From NCBI GenBank assembly GCA_964638675.1, contig CAZXAU010000012.1:1-64000 (forward strand): 64,000 nucleotides of DNA. Reading direction: 5' to 3'. This DNA is from SIG714 sp964638675. GTDB lineage: Bacteria; Bacillota; Clostridia; Oscillospirales; CAG-272. A program made the position numbers and the translations under genes. The notes under the pieces were generated by a model that was not told the DNA's origin, did no database searches, and was given only the letters and a program-made list of their open reading frames with translations. Positions 53,623 to 61,261 of this stretch are shown piece after piece. The number at the start of each line of letters is the position of its first letter. The stretch's first letter is position 1.

Positions 53623-54486
53623 TCAGTAGTGCCATTTTTTCATACTTTCTCTTATCAAGTCATAATTGCGGAGTACTTCTTCCTGATTCATCGCATCAAC
53701 CTGTTCGGGTGTAAAGAAGGAATTGCCGATATTTTCCGACGACGTCAGAGAACCCGGCGTTGCCCTCATATTCGCATAGCTCTGTGCGGCGATTTTTTTC
53801 GCCTTTTCATTGAACATTTGCGTCAGGGAGAGATAGTCAGAATAGATCTCGGCAAGCGGAAAGCTTCCGATCTTACCCTTTGCAAAGCTTACGAAGCTCT
53901 CGTCTTTTGCGAGTGCTTCGATATCGGCATCGGGGTATTGCTGAAAGAAATTCTCGGCATCATCCCGATAGAATCTGCTTTTTTCCTCTTCCTGCTCCAT
54001 TCTTCTTATCGCTTCCTTGCGAAACGAGAGAAAATCCCTGAGCGGTTCTTTTCCGTCTTCACGGAATTTCTTCATCGTGAGAAATTCATCGACATCTGCT
54101 GAGTCCTTCATTTCTTCTCCCGTAAAGGGATTGATTCCGCCGAGTGCTTCAATGACTGCATTTTCACGGGCGCTTTTCAGTTCAGACTGTCTTTTTTCCT
54201 CCCTGCGGCGTCTTGCGAATTCAGAATTCAGCTCGCTTGATTGAATATGTTTTCGGTTATCATTTTCTTTTTGTACCGTTTTGTATTCACTCTCTTCGAT
54301 ACCGCCCTGCGATTGACCGTGTGAATTATCAAATTTATCCGAAATGTCCGCAATTTCCGGTTTTTCCTCACCCGAAAATGAGATGTTGCCGTTTTCAAAT
54401 ACGGATGTTGCACCGACTGCAGCGTTATTGCCCGAGCTTGGGGCACTGTCGGCGTTTGTTTGCGCTGCGAATTTTTCGTATTCCAT
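53623..54486 (-). CDS. Capsid scaffolding protein
   Basis: A 287-residue, highly charged, helical protein with an unstructured N-terminus rich in Ser/Asn/Gly, then a central coiled coil (SEFARRRREEKRQSELKSAR) and helices to the end. This composition and the position between portal and coat are those of scaffolding proteins, which direct capsid assembly and leave. GAAAGGAAA precedes the ATG. No protease motif seen. Confidence 0.75.
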   Translation of the reverse strand: MEYEKFAAQTNADSAPSSGNNAAVGATSVFENGNISFSGEEKPEIADISDKFDNSHGQSQGGIEESEYKTVQKENDNRKHIQSSELNSEFARRRREEKRQSELKSARENAVIEALGGINPFTGEEMKDSADVDEFLTMKKFREDGKEPLRDFLSFRKEAIRRMEQEEEKSRFYRDDAENFFQQYPDADIEALAKDESFVSFAKGKIGSFPLAEIYSDYLSLTQMFNEKAKKIAAQSYANMRATPGSLTSSENIGNSFFTPEQVDAMNQEEVLRNYDLIRESMKKWHY

Positions 54487-54505
54487 TTATATTTCCTTTC
54501 GTAAA

Positions 54506-56299
54506 TTATCCGACTGTATAAATATCTGCAAGCAATTTTTTAAGCTTTTTGTTTTCTTCTATGATATTTGAGATCCGGTCAATTGTATCAGAGTTTTCAG
54601 ACAGCTTTTCAAGTGAATCGTTCAGCTCTTCACGAAGCTTACTGTTTTCCTCTTTTAACAGCGTAAGCTCGCTCTGCTTTTCTTCTTCAATGCACCGGAT
54701 AAGCTCGCTTTTGTCTGAAAGTGCATTGTCGGGATATGCTTTTATAAAGCTCTCTATCGATATGAGCCCTTTTGAAAGAAGTGATTCAAGTGCCGAAATA
54801 TCACCTGCCGCACTTGAGCTTGTTCCCGATGTAACCTCAACAATTACATTGATATCCGCATATTTATAGCTGTCTGAGGAAAATTCGCCTTTATATGTTT
54901 TAGCTGTTCTCCCGTCTCCTGAAGTCTTTTTATATGTGAATTCATGTCTGTAATAGTAAAATCTGAAAAACTGTGCCAGTACTCGTCCCTGCTTTTCCTT
55001 GACAAATCTGAAAGCATTTTTCAGATCTTCTATAGGTCTTTGTGCCTGTGACTGAAGCTGTGCTATTGCCGCTCCCGACATATTCGCACCTATCGATTCA
55101 CCGGTCATGACTTCAGTTGCTCCTGTTACCGTTCTTGTAAGGCTGGTGATTGCCTCTACAAGTTGCAAAGGCTGGAGCTGCATCGGTGTTTCTGAAAGCT
55201 TGCGTATGCCGCTGCCGGTCTTTGTCCAGTCGACAAGGATCTGACCGGGTTCATTTGATATGACCTGTCCACGCAGTGCATCGGGAAGAACTATATACTT
55301 GCCCCATGCTGTCTCCTGTGCGGATAGGAGCATCATTCCGAGATTGAAATTTATTGCTTTTTGATTCGGGATCAGACCTTCAACTTCTCCGATTCCGTAT
55401 ATCGATTTTTCACGGTGTTCATAATTTCCCGCAACTATCGGATAGAGCGTGCACCCGACAGCTCCGGGTGTGTCAGACAGCATCGGGTCGTCGGGAAGGG
55501 ATAGTGCCGCTTCATCCTCACTGAATGGGCTATTGCCTTCAAAGCGTTTTAAATTTGGGGTTATCGGGAATGCGGCGTTGATCGTGACATTCTTTGTCGC
55601 CTTTTCGCAGTAAACTGTTCCGTTATTCCGGAAATACCTTGTCAGAACGGTGCAAAGTCCCGAGCCGTTTTGTTCTTTTGTGAAATTTCCCCCCTTATCT
55701 TCATCGGGAACGATCTGCTCCGGGTCGACGCCGGGATCGCATTTCGCACGCAGTGAGGCGACTTCCTCACGTGATGCAATGATTATCCATTTTTGCTTTT
55801 GTTCATCACACTCACGAGGATTGGAAAAAAATATGTTAAGCGGATCGATCAGCTCACAGCGAAGAGCACCGCAGGGATAGCCTTTCATTCCTTTCGCTTC
55901 GCTGTCCCAATAATAGTGATAGAAATAGGAGCCCTTTATTGCCGCATCGGATATTGCCTTTCTGTCAAGATCGCTTTGCCCGATCTCTTTGCCTATGTAA
56001 TCGGCAAATGAATTGAATTTTTCTATATCGACATGAGGGTCATCCGATTTATATACGATTCTCAGAGGTGTTGACAGGATCGCGGATTTCTTATTCCGAC
56101 AGATCATTTTGATTATATTCACGACAGGCCGGGGCATATTTTTGGTGCGTTCGGTCACCTCGGGCCACTGTCTGCCTTCATAAAAATTTATGTATGTCGG
56201 GATGTTTTCGGAAATTCCGACTGCCGATTGATATGCAAGTGCATTACGGTAATCCTCCCACATTTTCAATGCACAGGATTCGTTTTTATTCAATATCAT
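54506..56299 (-). CDS. Portal protein
   Basis: A 597-residue portal. YINFYEGRQWPEVTERTKNM and RPVVNIIKMICRNKKSAILS are the conserved start of P22-type portals; VEGLIPNQKAINFNLGMMLL and TGESIGANMSGAAIAQLQSQ occur in the stem and crown region. The last 60 residues form a coiled coil (KEENSKLREELNDSLEKLS). It forms the dodecameric DNA entry ring and docks TerL. The ATG overlaps the small upstream gene's stop (ATGA), with GGAGG inside that gene. Confidence 0.85.
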   Translation of the reverse strand: MILNKNESCALKMWEDYRNALAYQSAVGISENIPTYINFYEGRQWPEVTERTKNMPRPVVNIIKMICRNKKSAILSTPLRIVYKSDDPHVDIEKFNSFADYIGKEIGQSDLDRKAISDAAIKGSYFYHYYWDSEAKGMKGYPCGALRCELIDPLNIFFSNPRECDEQKQKWIIIASREEVASLRAKCDPGVDPEQIVPDEDKGGNFTKEQNGSGLCTVLTRYFRNNGTVYCEKATKNVTINAAFPITPNLKRFEGNSPFSEDEAALSLPDDPMLSDTPGAVGCTLYPIVAGNYEHREKSIYGIGEVEGLIPNQKAINFNLGMMLLSAQETAWGKYIVLPDALRGQVISNEPGQILVDWTKTGSGIRKLSETPMQLQPLQLVEAITSLTRTVTGATEVMTGESIGANMSGAAIAQLQSQAQRPIEDLKNAFRFVKEKQGRVLAQFFRFYYYRHEFTYKKTSGDGRTAKTYKGEFSSDSYKYADINVIVEVTSGTSSSAAGDISALESLLSKGLISIESFIKAYPDNALSDKSELIRCIEEEKQSELTLLKEENSKLREELNDSLEKLSENSDTIDRISNIIEENKKLKKLLADIYTVG

Positions 56300-56499
56300 C
56301 TGCCTCCGTTCTTTTCGTCAAAGGTCGTTTTTTTCTTTCCGTTGAGCCATTCGTCGATTATTTCAGAATTGTCTTCAAGCTTTAAAGATTCGCCGTATAT
56401 TCTCTTTTTATCTGTCAGATTGAGAAGATAATCGACAAGATCTTCAAGATGTTCGATCCGTCTTACTGTCTCGAGATATTCTTTTTTGCGAATAAACAT
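56296..56499 (-). CDS. Small helical phage protein
   Basis: A 67-residue, charged, helical protein (RRIEHLEDLVDYLLNL). AAAGGAG precedes the ATG; it overlaps the portal start by 4 nt, so the two are coupled. It lies between TerL and portal. Unknown family. Confidence 0.6.
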   Translation of the reverse strand: MFIRKKEYLETVRRIEHLEDLVDYLLNLTDKKRIYGESLKLEDNSEIIDEWLNGKKKTTFDEKNGGR

Positions 56500-56541
56500 T
56501 TTTCTCCTTTCATTCTCGGTGGGTGTCTTGTTTTATTCGGG

Positions 56542-58332
56542 CTACCATTTGATATAATTTACCGATGGTCTGCCTATTTTAAAATTGTCGGAAATAAAGC
56601 TGTCCTGTGGCATTTCAGGGGAATTAAGCGATTGCAGTTGTTGTTTTGAACAAAAATGTGCAATGGCAAGTGCCATGACCAGATCGTCGTGACAGCCTTT
56701 CATTGCTTCGGTGCTCCCATTTTCCTTTCGTATGAATGTCAGCATTTCGCGAAGTGTCGGCCTGTCACATTCGAGTGTCGGATCGCACCGCATTGCTGAT
56801 ACAAGCTCTCCGATGATTATCGGTTTTGTTCGTCTTGTTGTTTCAAAGCCTGTCACTGTCTGAATTTCGTCGACACTTTTGTCAAGTCTTTCCCGTCTGT
56901 ACAGATTTGTATATCCGTATTTTTGCTCTATTACCCTGAGCGGTTCACGACTGTAGTTGGTTTCGATTGCAATAAGTGCATTGTTATAGTATTTTGCAAG
57001 ACAGAGCATCTGCTCGGCGTATATATCCTCATCGATTCTCTGAACATGCAGTGTGGCAACAGTCCTTTTATTTCGGTTATCTATGACCTTTCCGGTATAG
57101 TAATCGTCACCGGCACCCGATGTATCGCCTCCGAGTACATAGGGTGCGACTCTCAGTATGTTGCCCAATGAATCGTATTCGGTATACGGCTTTTCATGCA
57201 ATGTAATGTAACCATCCGATTTTTCTGCAAAGTGTATATTCTCAAGCGAATATGACATATCGCATATCTGTCCGCACTCATATACCGGGCTGACCTTTCT
57301 GTCGTATTCAAATATACCCCTGATGTTATTTTCTTCATTAAGCGATAGAAGCCTGTTTTCTATCTGTTCTTTGTCAAAAATACAGTTACCAGACGATATG
57401 AATGCCTCTTCAGGCGTTACCGGATATTCCTGACGTATAAGCCGTTTGTCGAGATATGACGAGTATTTCCGGCAGTACCATGCGATCTGTTCACGGTCAA
57501 GCCCTTTATTCTCGAGGAGCTTTATCCGTTCGCTCAGCCATTCGTCGTTTGTCTCAAGGTATTCGTATTCACTGCAGCGGTATTCATCGCTTCTCCACCA
57601 TTCATAAAAGAGGTTTACACATGCACCAGAATCCCAAAGGTCTTTACTCTCCCCGAAGCCGTTTGCGGTGCTCTCATAAATTCTGACAGCGTTTTCGGTC
57701 ATTGCTTCGCCGATTCCTGCCTGAAGATCGGAAAGCGAGCAGTCATAGAATGCCACCTCTGAAAAGTGAACAAAGCTCAGTGTGCGTGACCTTCCGACAT
57801 TGTCGCTCGCCGTGGCAACACGCCATGAGGAATTCAGTTTTTCAAAAAAAAGCTCCTTTGCTGAATTGTATTTCTCTTTAGGGCGAAGAATATCGGGCAG
57901 TCTTGAATATACCATTCTTGCCTTATCATTGAATATCGACAGTGTATTGTCTCCTCTGTCGGCAAGTGTAAATCCCGAAAAATTTTTCTGGACTATTGCA
58001 TAGGCAAGCTGCATTGCGGTTATGAGTGTTGTAAATCCCTGTTGACGTCCTTTAAGTATGAAGAATGGCTTTGAAGTCCCGAAGCGCTCGAATTTTTCGA
58101 TAAAATCCTGTTGTACTTCATTGAGAAAGAATGGAACCGTTCGCTTTTTCTTGTCAACAATTGTAAATGTCGCCTCGATGAGAAGATAGGGTTTGAGCTG
58201 TATTTCATTCCGCAATTCTTTGTTTGAGAGTATTTCCCTTGCGGCGGCGGTGGTGAGCAGGGTGTCATATTCTCCGTCATGTCTCTCCTGCCACCGGTCT
58301 TTTCTTTTTTTGACTATTTCGCAAAGTGTCAC
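56542..58332 (-). CDS. terL: Terminase large subunit
   Basis: A 596-residue packaging ATPase-nuclease. LKGRQQGFTTLITAMQLAY (about 93-111) is the terminase variant of Walker A, without the usual GK[ST]; LSFVHFSEVAFY is the Walker B/catalytic acidic region. The nuclease domain has VLGGDTSGAGDDYYT, ALIAIETNYS and the late acidic region GCHDDLVMALAIA. The GTG at 58332 follows GAGGAT at about 9 nt; an upstream GTG at 58377 lies inside the preceding gene. It cuts and pumps DNA into the procapsid. Confidence 0.87.
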   Translation of the reverse strand: MTLCEIVKKRKDRWQERHDGEYDTLLTTAAAREILSNKELRNEIQLKPYLLIEATFTIVDKKKRTVPFFLNEVQQDFIEKFERFGTSKPFFILKGRQQGFTTLITAMQLAYAIVQKNFSGFTLADRGDNTLSIFNDKARMVYSRLPDILRPKEKYNSAKELFFEKLNSSWRVATASDNVGRSRTLSFVHFSEVAFYDCSLSDLQAGIGEAMTENAVRIYESTANGFGESKDLWDSGACVNLFYEWWRSDEYRCSEYEYLETNDEWLSERIKLLENKGLDREQIAWYCRKYSSYLDKRLIRQEYPVTPEEAFISSGNCIFDKEQIENRLLSLNEENNIRGIFEYDRKVSPVYECGQICDMSYSLENIHFAEKSDGYITLHEKPYTEYDSLGNILRVAPYVLGGDTSGAGDDYYTGKVIDNRNKRTVATLHVQRIDEDIYAEQMLCLAKYYNNALIAIETNYSREPLRVIEQKYGYTNLYRRERLDKSVDEIQTVTGFETTRRTKPIIIGELVSAMRCDPTLECDRPTLREMLTFIRKENGSTEAMKGCHDDLVMALAIAHFCSKQQLQSLNSPEMPQDSFISDNFKIGRPSVNYIKW

Positions 58333-58336
58333 GTTA

Positions 58337-58699
58337 TTACAGATCCTCAAACTTTTTGACACTTGTTTCAAGCTCACCGCCGATATTCAATGTTGTTCTG
58401 CCTTCGGCAAGTGCTGCCTTATCGTAGACCGATGATATCACCGAACTGAGCTTGCCCATATCATCGATTTTAAGAACGGCGAGATTTTTAGCGATCGTAC
58501 GCCGCTGTTCGTCGGTCAGCTCATCATGGGGAAGTGATGAGATCTCCTCTATTATCATATCGATCGCATCCTCGTTTTCGGCAGCTCTTTTAAGACGTTT
58601 TTTCAGCAGAGTCTGAGAAAGCGATAATATATCCCATGAATTTTTGATGAATGCCGAGCGCTTTGTTTCTGATATCAGATTTTTGTCACTTTTTTTCAT
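58337..58699 (-). CDS. Probable terminase small subunit
   Basis: A 120-residue helical protein (SWDILSLSQTLLKKRLKRAA; DELTDEQRRTIAKNLAVLK) placed immediately before terL, where the small subunit normally sits. It has no clear helix-turn-helix that I can point to. The ATG has no good ribosome site; AAAGGAGG lies about 55 nt further upstream with an intervening inverted repeat, so the true start may differ. Confidence 0.55.
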   Translation of the reverse strand: MKKSDKNLISETKRSAFIKNSWDILSLSQTLLKKRLKRAAENEDAIDMIIEEISSLPHDELTDEQRRTIAKNLAVLKIDDMGKLSSVISSVYDKAALAEGRTTLNIGGELETSVKKFEDL

Positions 58700-58885
58700 A
58701 AATTGTTTTGAACCGATACCGCACTCTCAGTACCGTACGGTATTGTCTGAAGTCCTCCTTTCTTTATTTTCATCAATCCGGTCAAGTTGATGTTGCCGAC
58801 ATTTTTATTCTTTTCATAACATTGATTCAATAAGTCATGATTTCAGCCTTCAGCGATAATTGTCATACTCCCACAAAAATGTGTT
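58700..58885. other. Gap between late regulator and terminase genes
   Basis: 186 bp. It holds the palindrome TACCGTACGGTA (58731-58742), flanked by GCGGTAT/ATACCGC-like sequence, and a stranded AAAGGAGG on the minus strand (58753-58762). Packaging initiation sites are often next to terminase small-subunit genes, so this is a candidate pac/cos region. No gene is accepted here. Confidence 0.4.
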
Positions 58886-59362
58886 TTAACACTGCCGATA
58901 TCCATCATTGATTCCTGGATAAGCCTTTGCCCTGTCTATTGATTTCAGTATACCGGCAATTTTACCTATAATTATATAGGTTCTTTTCTGTATGCCTTCT
59001 TTTGTGTAACCTATCTCCTTACCAAGTTTTTTGTATGGCGTTTTGTTTATATATCCGTCAAGAATGATTATTCTGTCAAGCGGATCGAGAGTTGCAATAA
59101 GCGGATAATATTTTTCCTTGAGTATCAGCGTGCGTGATATGATCTGCCTGAATTCTTCACAGCAGTCATACGGTCCGGCGATGTTGCTGTTTTCGTAAGA
59201 TTCGTTTTTTTCAAAAGTTTCAGGAACGGCATATTCATTTGAAATCTTGTGCTCGCATTCATATTTTTCTATGCATTTGGTAAGTGAATTCAAATCACGT
59301 TCGAGCAAACGAAGCTCCTTAAGCTCCTCCCTGACAGTATAGAAGTATTCATCTTTTTCCAT
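58886..59362 (-). CDS. Phage late transcription regulator, sigma-region-4-like
   Basis: A 158-residue protein of the ArpU/RinA/DUF1492-like type: an N-terminal helical part, then LIATLDPLDRIIILDGYINK and PYKKLGKEIGYTKEGIQKRT, which is a sigma-region-4 helix-turn-helix, and IIGKIAGILKSI. Such proteins activate phage late genes. GGGAGG lies 8 nt before the ATG at 59362; a TTG two codons earlier is possible. It is the last early gene before the structural operon. Confidence 0.75.
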   Translation of the reverse strand: MEKDEYFYTVREELKELRLLERDLNSLTKCIEKYECEHKISNEYAVPETFEKNESYENSNIAGPYDCCEEFRQIISRTLILKEKYYPLIATLDPLDRIIILDGYINKTPYKKLGKEIGYTKEGIQKRTYIIIGKIAGILKSIDRAKAYPGINDGYRQC

Positions 59363-59364
59363 TA

Positions 59365-59457
59365 TCAATCCCTCCCGGCTCCCCGGAAAAGTGCAATTGT
59401 CATAAAGAAAAAGATAACCCCGATGACAGTGAAAAAGAAGAAAGTAAAAGACGACAT
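59365..59457 (-). CDS. Small hydrophobic peptide, 30 residues
   Basis: A 30-residue frame starting MSSFTFFFFTVIGVIFFFMT and ending in a charged tail. It is one transmembrane helix. The ATG overlaps the Cro-like gene's stop (ATGATG) and its TGA lies 2 nt before the late regulator ATG, so it is tightly packed in the operon. Its ribosome site is GGTGAT. Function unknown; such phage microproteins can act at the membrane. Confidence 0.5.
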   Translation of the reverse strand: MSSFTFFFFTVIGVIFFFMTIALFRGAGRD

Positions 59458-59663
59458 CATTGTATCACCGCCGTGCTTTCGAGAAGATAATCCATACTCA
59501 TTCCGGGGAACACTCCGGATATCTTCCTGATTTCCGAGAGTGTGAATTCACTCTTACCGCTGAGCTTGTTGGCTGCCGTCCTTTCACTGATACCGAGCAT
59601 TTTTGCGAAGTCTTTCTTTTTCATCCCCCGTCTAGCGAGTTCTGCATTCAAGTTTGGAAACAT
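59457..59663 (-). CDS. Cro-like XRE regulator
   Basis: A 68-residue protein that is almost only a helix-turn-helix: LARRGMKKKDFAKMLGISER then AANKLSGKSEFTLSEIRKIS. It is the first gene of the leftward operon, divergent from the repressor across an operator region, so it should play the Cro role. AGGAGG lies 9 nt before the ATG. Confidence 0.82.
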   Translation of the reverse strand: MFPNLNAELARRGMKKKDFAKMLGISERTAANKLSGKSEFTLSEIRKISGVFPGMSMDYLLESTAVIQ

Positions 59664-59685
59664 ATGATTTTAACCTCCTGTATTT

Positions 59686-59761
59686 TACCCCACAGGGTAT
59701 TTGCATATATATTATATACCCTGTATCGTATTTTGTCAATAGGCTTTTACGATTTGGGGTA
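59686..59761. promoter_or_regulatory. Operator region with TACCC/GGGTA half-sites
   Basis: TACCC-caca-GGGTA is a complete inverted repeat at 59686-59699. Further half-sites are TACCC at 59717 and GGGTA at 59757. They surround and overlap the leftward promoter and lie just upstream of the rightward one, as expected for repressor/Cro binding. Confidence 0.6.
59711..59739 (-). promoter_or_regulatory. Leftward early promoter (cro side)
   Basis: On the minus strand TTGACA (59739-59734), a 17-nt spacer and TATAAT (59716-59711). A TACCC half-site lies in its spacer next to the -10 box. Confidence 0.85.
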
Positions 59762-59770
59762 AATTATCTA

Positions 59771-59799
59771 TTGACAAAAAGTGTAAAGCAGTGTATAAT
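59771..59799 (+). promoter_or_regulatory. Repressor promoter
   Basis: TTGACA (59771-59776), a 17-nt spacer and TATAAT (59794-59799), 30 nt before the repressor ATG. A GGGTA half-site ends 9 nt upstream of the -35 box. Confidence 0.85.
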
Positions 59800-59828
59800 C
59801 GTTTGAGATGATTTTGGAGAGTGAAAAA

Positions 59829-60251
59829 ATGTTTCTTGATAATCTTGAGCAGCTGATGAAAGAAAGAAAATGGAACAAGAGGACGCTTGCAAGAGAGAGC
59901 GGAGTGCCGTACACAACGATTGACGGCTTCTATAAAAAAGGAAGCGACAATACAAAGCTTTCTACTTTGCTCAAAATTGCATCGGCACTTGATGTTTCTA
60001 TTGATCGGCTTGTCGGCGGAGAAGATTTTTCAGTCAGTGAGAAAGAGAAAAAAATTATTTGTGCATACAGGAATAATCCCGAGATGCAGGGCGCTGTTGA
60101 TAAATTGCTTGGTGTCAGAGAATCTACAAAAGTCGTGGTCTATAGGGCGGCGTATTCTGAGGACAGACATCCGGATGGTTTTGAGGAGCTTACTGTTGAT
60201 GAGTATGAAAAACTCAAGAGAGCACCGGATACGGACGACGACCTCATGTAA
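59829..60251 (+). CDS. Phage-type repressor (XRE, ImmR-like)
   Basis: A 140-residue repressor: an N-terminal helix-turn-helix (KWNKRTLARESGVPYTTIDG then LSTLLKIASALDVSIDRL) and a short C-terminal region with ICAYRNNPEMQGAVDKLLG, a pattern common in Clostridia phage repressors. It lacks an S24 LexA-like autocleavage domain, so SOS self-cleavage is unlikely. GGAGAG is 8 nt before the ATG at 59829. The next gene is an ImmA/IrrE peptidase, as in the ICEBs1 ImmR/ImmA pair. Confidence 0.85.
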   Translation: MFLDNLEQLMKERKWNKRTLARESGVPYTTIDGFYKKGSDNTKLSTLLKIASALDVSIDRLVGGEDFSVSEKEKKIICAYRNNPEMQGAVDKLLGVRESTKVVVYRAAYSEDRHPDGFEELTVDEYEKLKRAPDTDDDLM

Positions 60252-60269
60252 TACCAAAAATATGCATTT

Positions 60270-60857
60270 TTGAAGAGTGCCTACGGAAAATACAAGAACA
60301 TCAGAGACGGTGCATGGCAGTGTCTTTGTGATAATAATATTTCGTCACTGCCCGTTGATGTTTTGAAAATCGCAAGAGAATCTGACATTAAAGTTATAAA
60401 AAACAGCAATATTCATGCGTTGCGAAAGGGAGAAATAGGGCTTTCCTTTTTTGACGGAAAAGATTGGTTTATAGTCTATGATGACAGTGACTCTATCGAA
60501 AGGGCGAGATTTACTATAGCCCATGAGATGGGGCATATTTTTCTGGGACACTGTCTTGACTATGCAAATGAAAGAACTGCGAGAAGAGTAACATTTGAGG
60601 GAAGGCAGGAAAGCGAAAAAGAAGCAGATATGTTTGCCGCACGGCTGTTGTGTCCGGCATGTGTTCTTTGGGGACTTAATGTACATACGCCGGAGGAGAT
60701 AGCAAAATACTGCAAAGTTTCAGCACGTGCTTCCAAGGCTCGTGCCTCACGAATGAACGTATTGTATAAAAGAGGAAAATTTCTTCAGTCGCCGCTCGAA
60801 AGAGAGGTTTTCACAAGGTTCAAGGGATATATTGACAGTATGCTTGATAAGAAATAA
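60270..60857 (+). CDS. ImmA/IrrE family metallopeptidase
   Basis: A 195-residue protein with the zinc site ARFTIAHEMGHIFLGH (HExxH) and the downstream acidic helix ESEKEADMFAARLLCP. ImmA proteins cleave their cognate XRE repressor and so induce phages and conjugative elements; IrrE acts the same way on DdrO. It follows the repressor by 18 nt. The start is TTG at 60270 without a clear ribosome site, so the true start is uncertain. Confidence 0.87.
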   Translation: MKSAYGKYKNIRDGAWQCLCDNNISSLPVDVLKIARESDIKVIKNSNIHALRKGEIGLSFFDGKDWFIVYDDSDSIERARFTIAHEMGHIFLGHCLDYANERTARRVTFEGRQESEKEADMFAARLLCPACVLWGLNVHTPEEIAKYCKVSARASKARASRMNVLYKRGKFLQSPLEREVFTRFKGYIDSMLDKK

Positions 60858-61261
60858 TGGTAATATGATCACTCAAATAAATCGTCTTGATTGAGCCTGA
60901 TATATTTTCAATATCAGGCGCTCGCACTCAAAGGTGGTGTCCGATTCTTAAACAAGTTTTTTATTTTTTATGCAAAAATACCAAAAATGAATAGTTTCAT
61001 TTTAATGAGTCAAATAAAGTTATCGGCAATCCGCTTGTGCAAAACTTTGTGCAAAACGCAAATAACTTTGCACAAAGGTCTATTTTCAGGCAATTAAATG
61101 AAAATAAACATATGTTTTATGTGCAAAACCCTGTGCATAATGTGTGTTATTATACATAGATAGAAAATCTTAATTAATAAATGTTACAAAAATGAATATA
61201 TTCTGACAATATATCGCGCAGTCATTTACTGACGGTCAATCTGAAAAAATCGGAGAAAAAA
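60858..61261. other. Right-hand junction region with repeats
   Basis: 404 bp between the ImmA gene and dnaD. GAGCCTGATA-TTTTCAA-TATCAGGCGC near 60893-60920 is a terminator-like hairpin without a T-run. TTGTGCAAAAC-type repeats follow at 61035-61140. GTTATTATACATAG near 61143 is a possible -10 region. No integrase, tRNA or direct repeat matching the left junction was found by eye. Confidence 0.5.
61035..61140. repeat. TTGTGCAAAAC repeats upstream of dnaD
   Basis: TTGTGCAAAAC occurs at 61035-61045 and 61047-61057, TTTGCACAAA in inverted form at about 61067-61076, TGTGCAAAACC at about 61121, and TGTGCATAA at 61132. A related TGTGCAAAACC lies after dnaC near 63329. The spacing of the first two is 12 bp. 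They look like iterons or operators rather than DnaA boxes. Confidence 0.6.

Noticed and set aside
56542..58332. TerL as inactive because it lacks the classic GK[ST] Walker A.
   Set aside because: The KGRQQGFTT form is a known variant in terminases, and the other catalytic residues are present.
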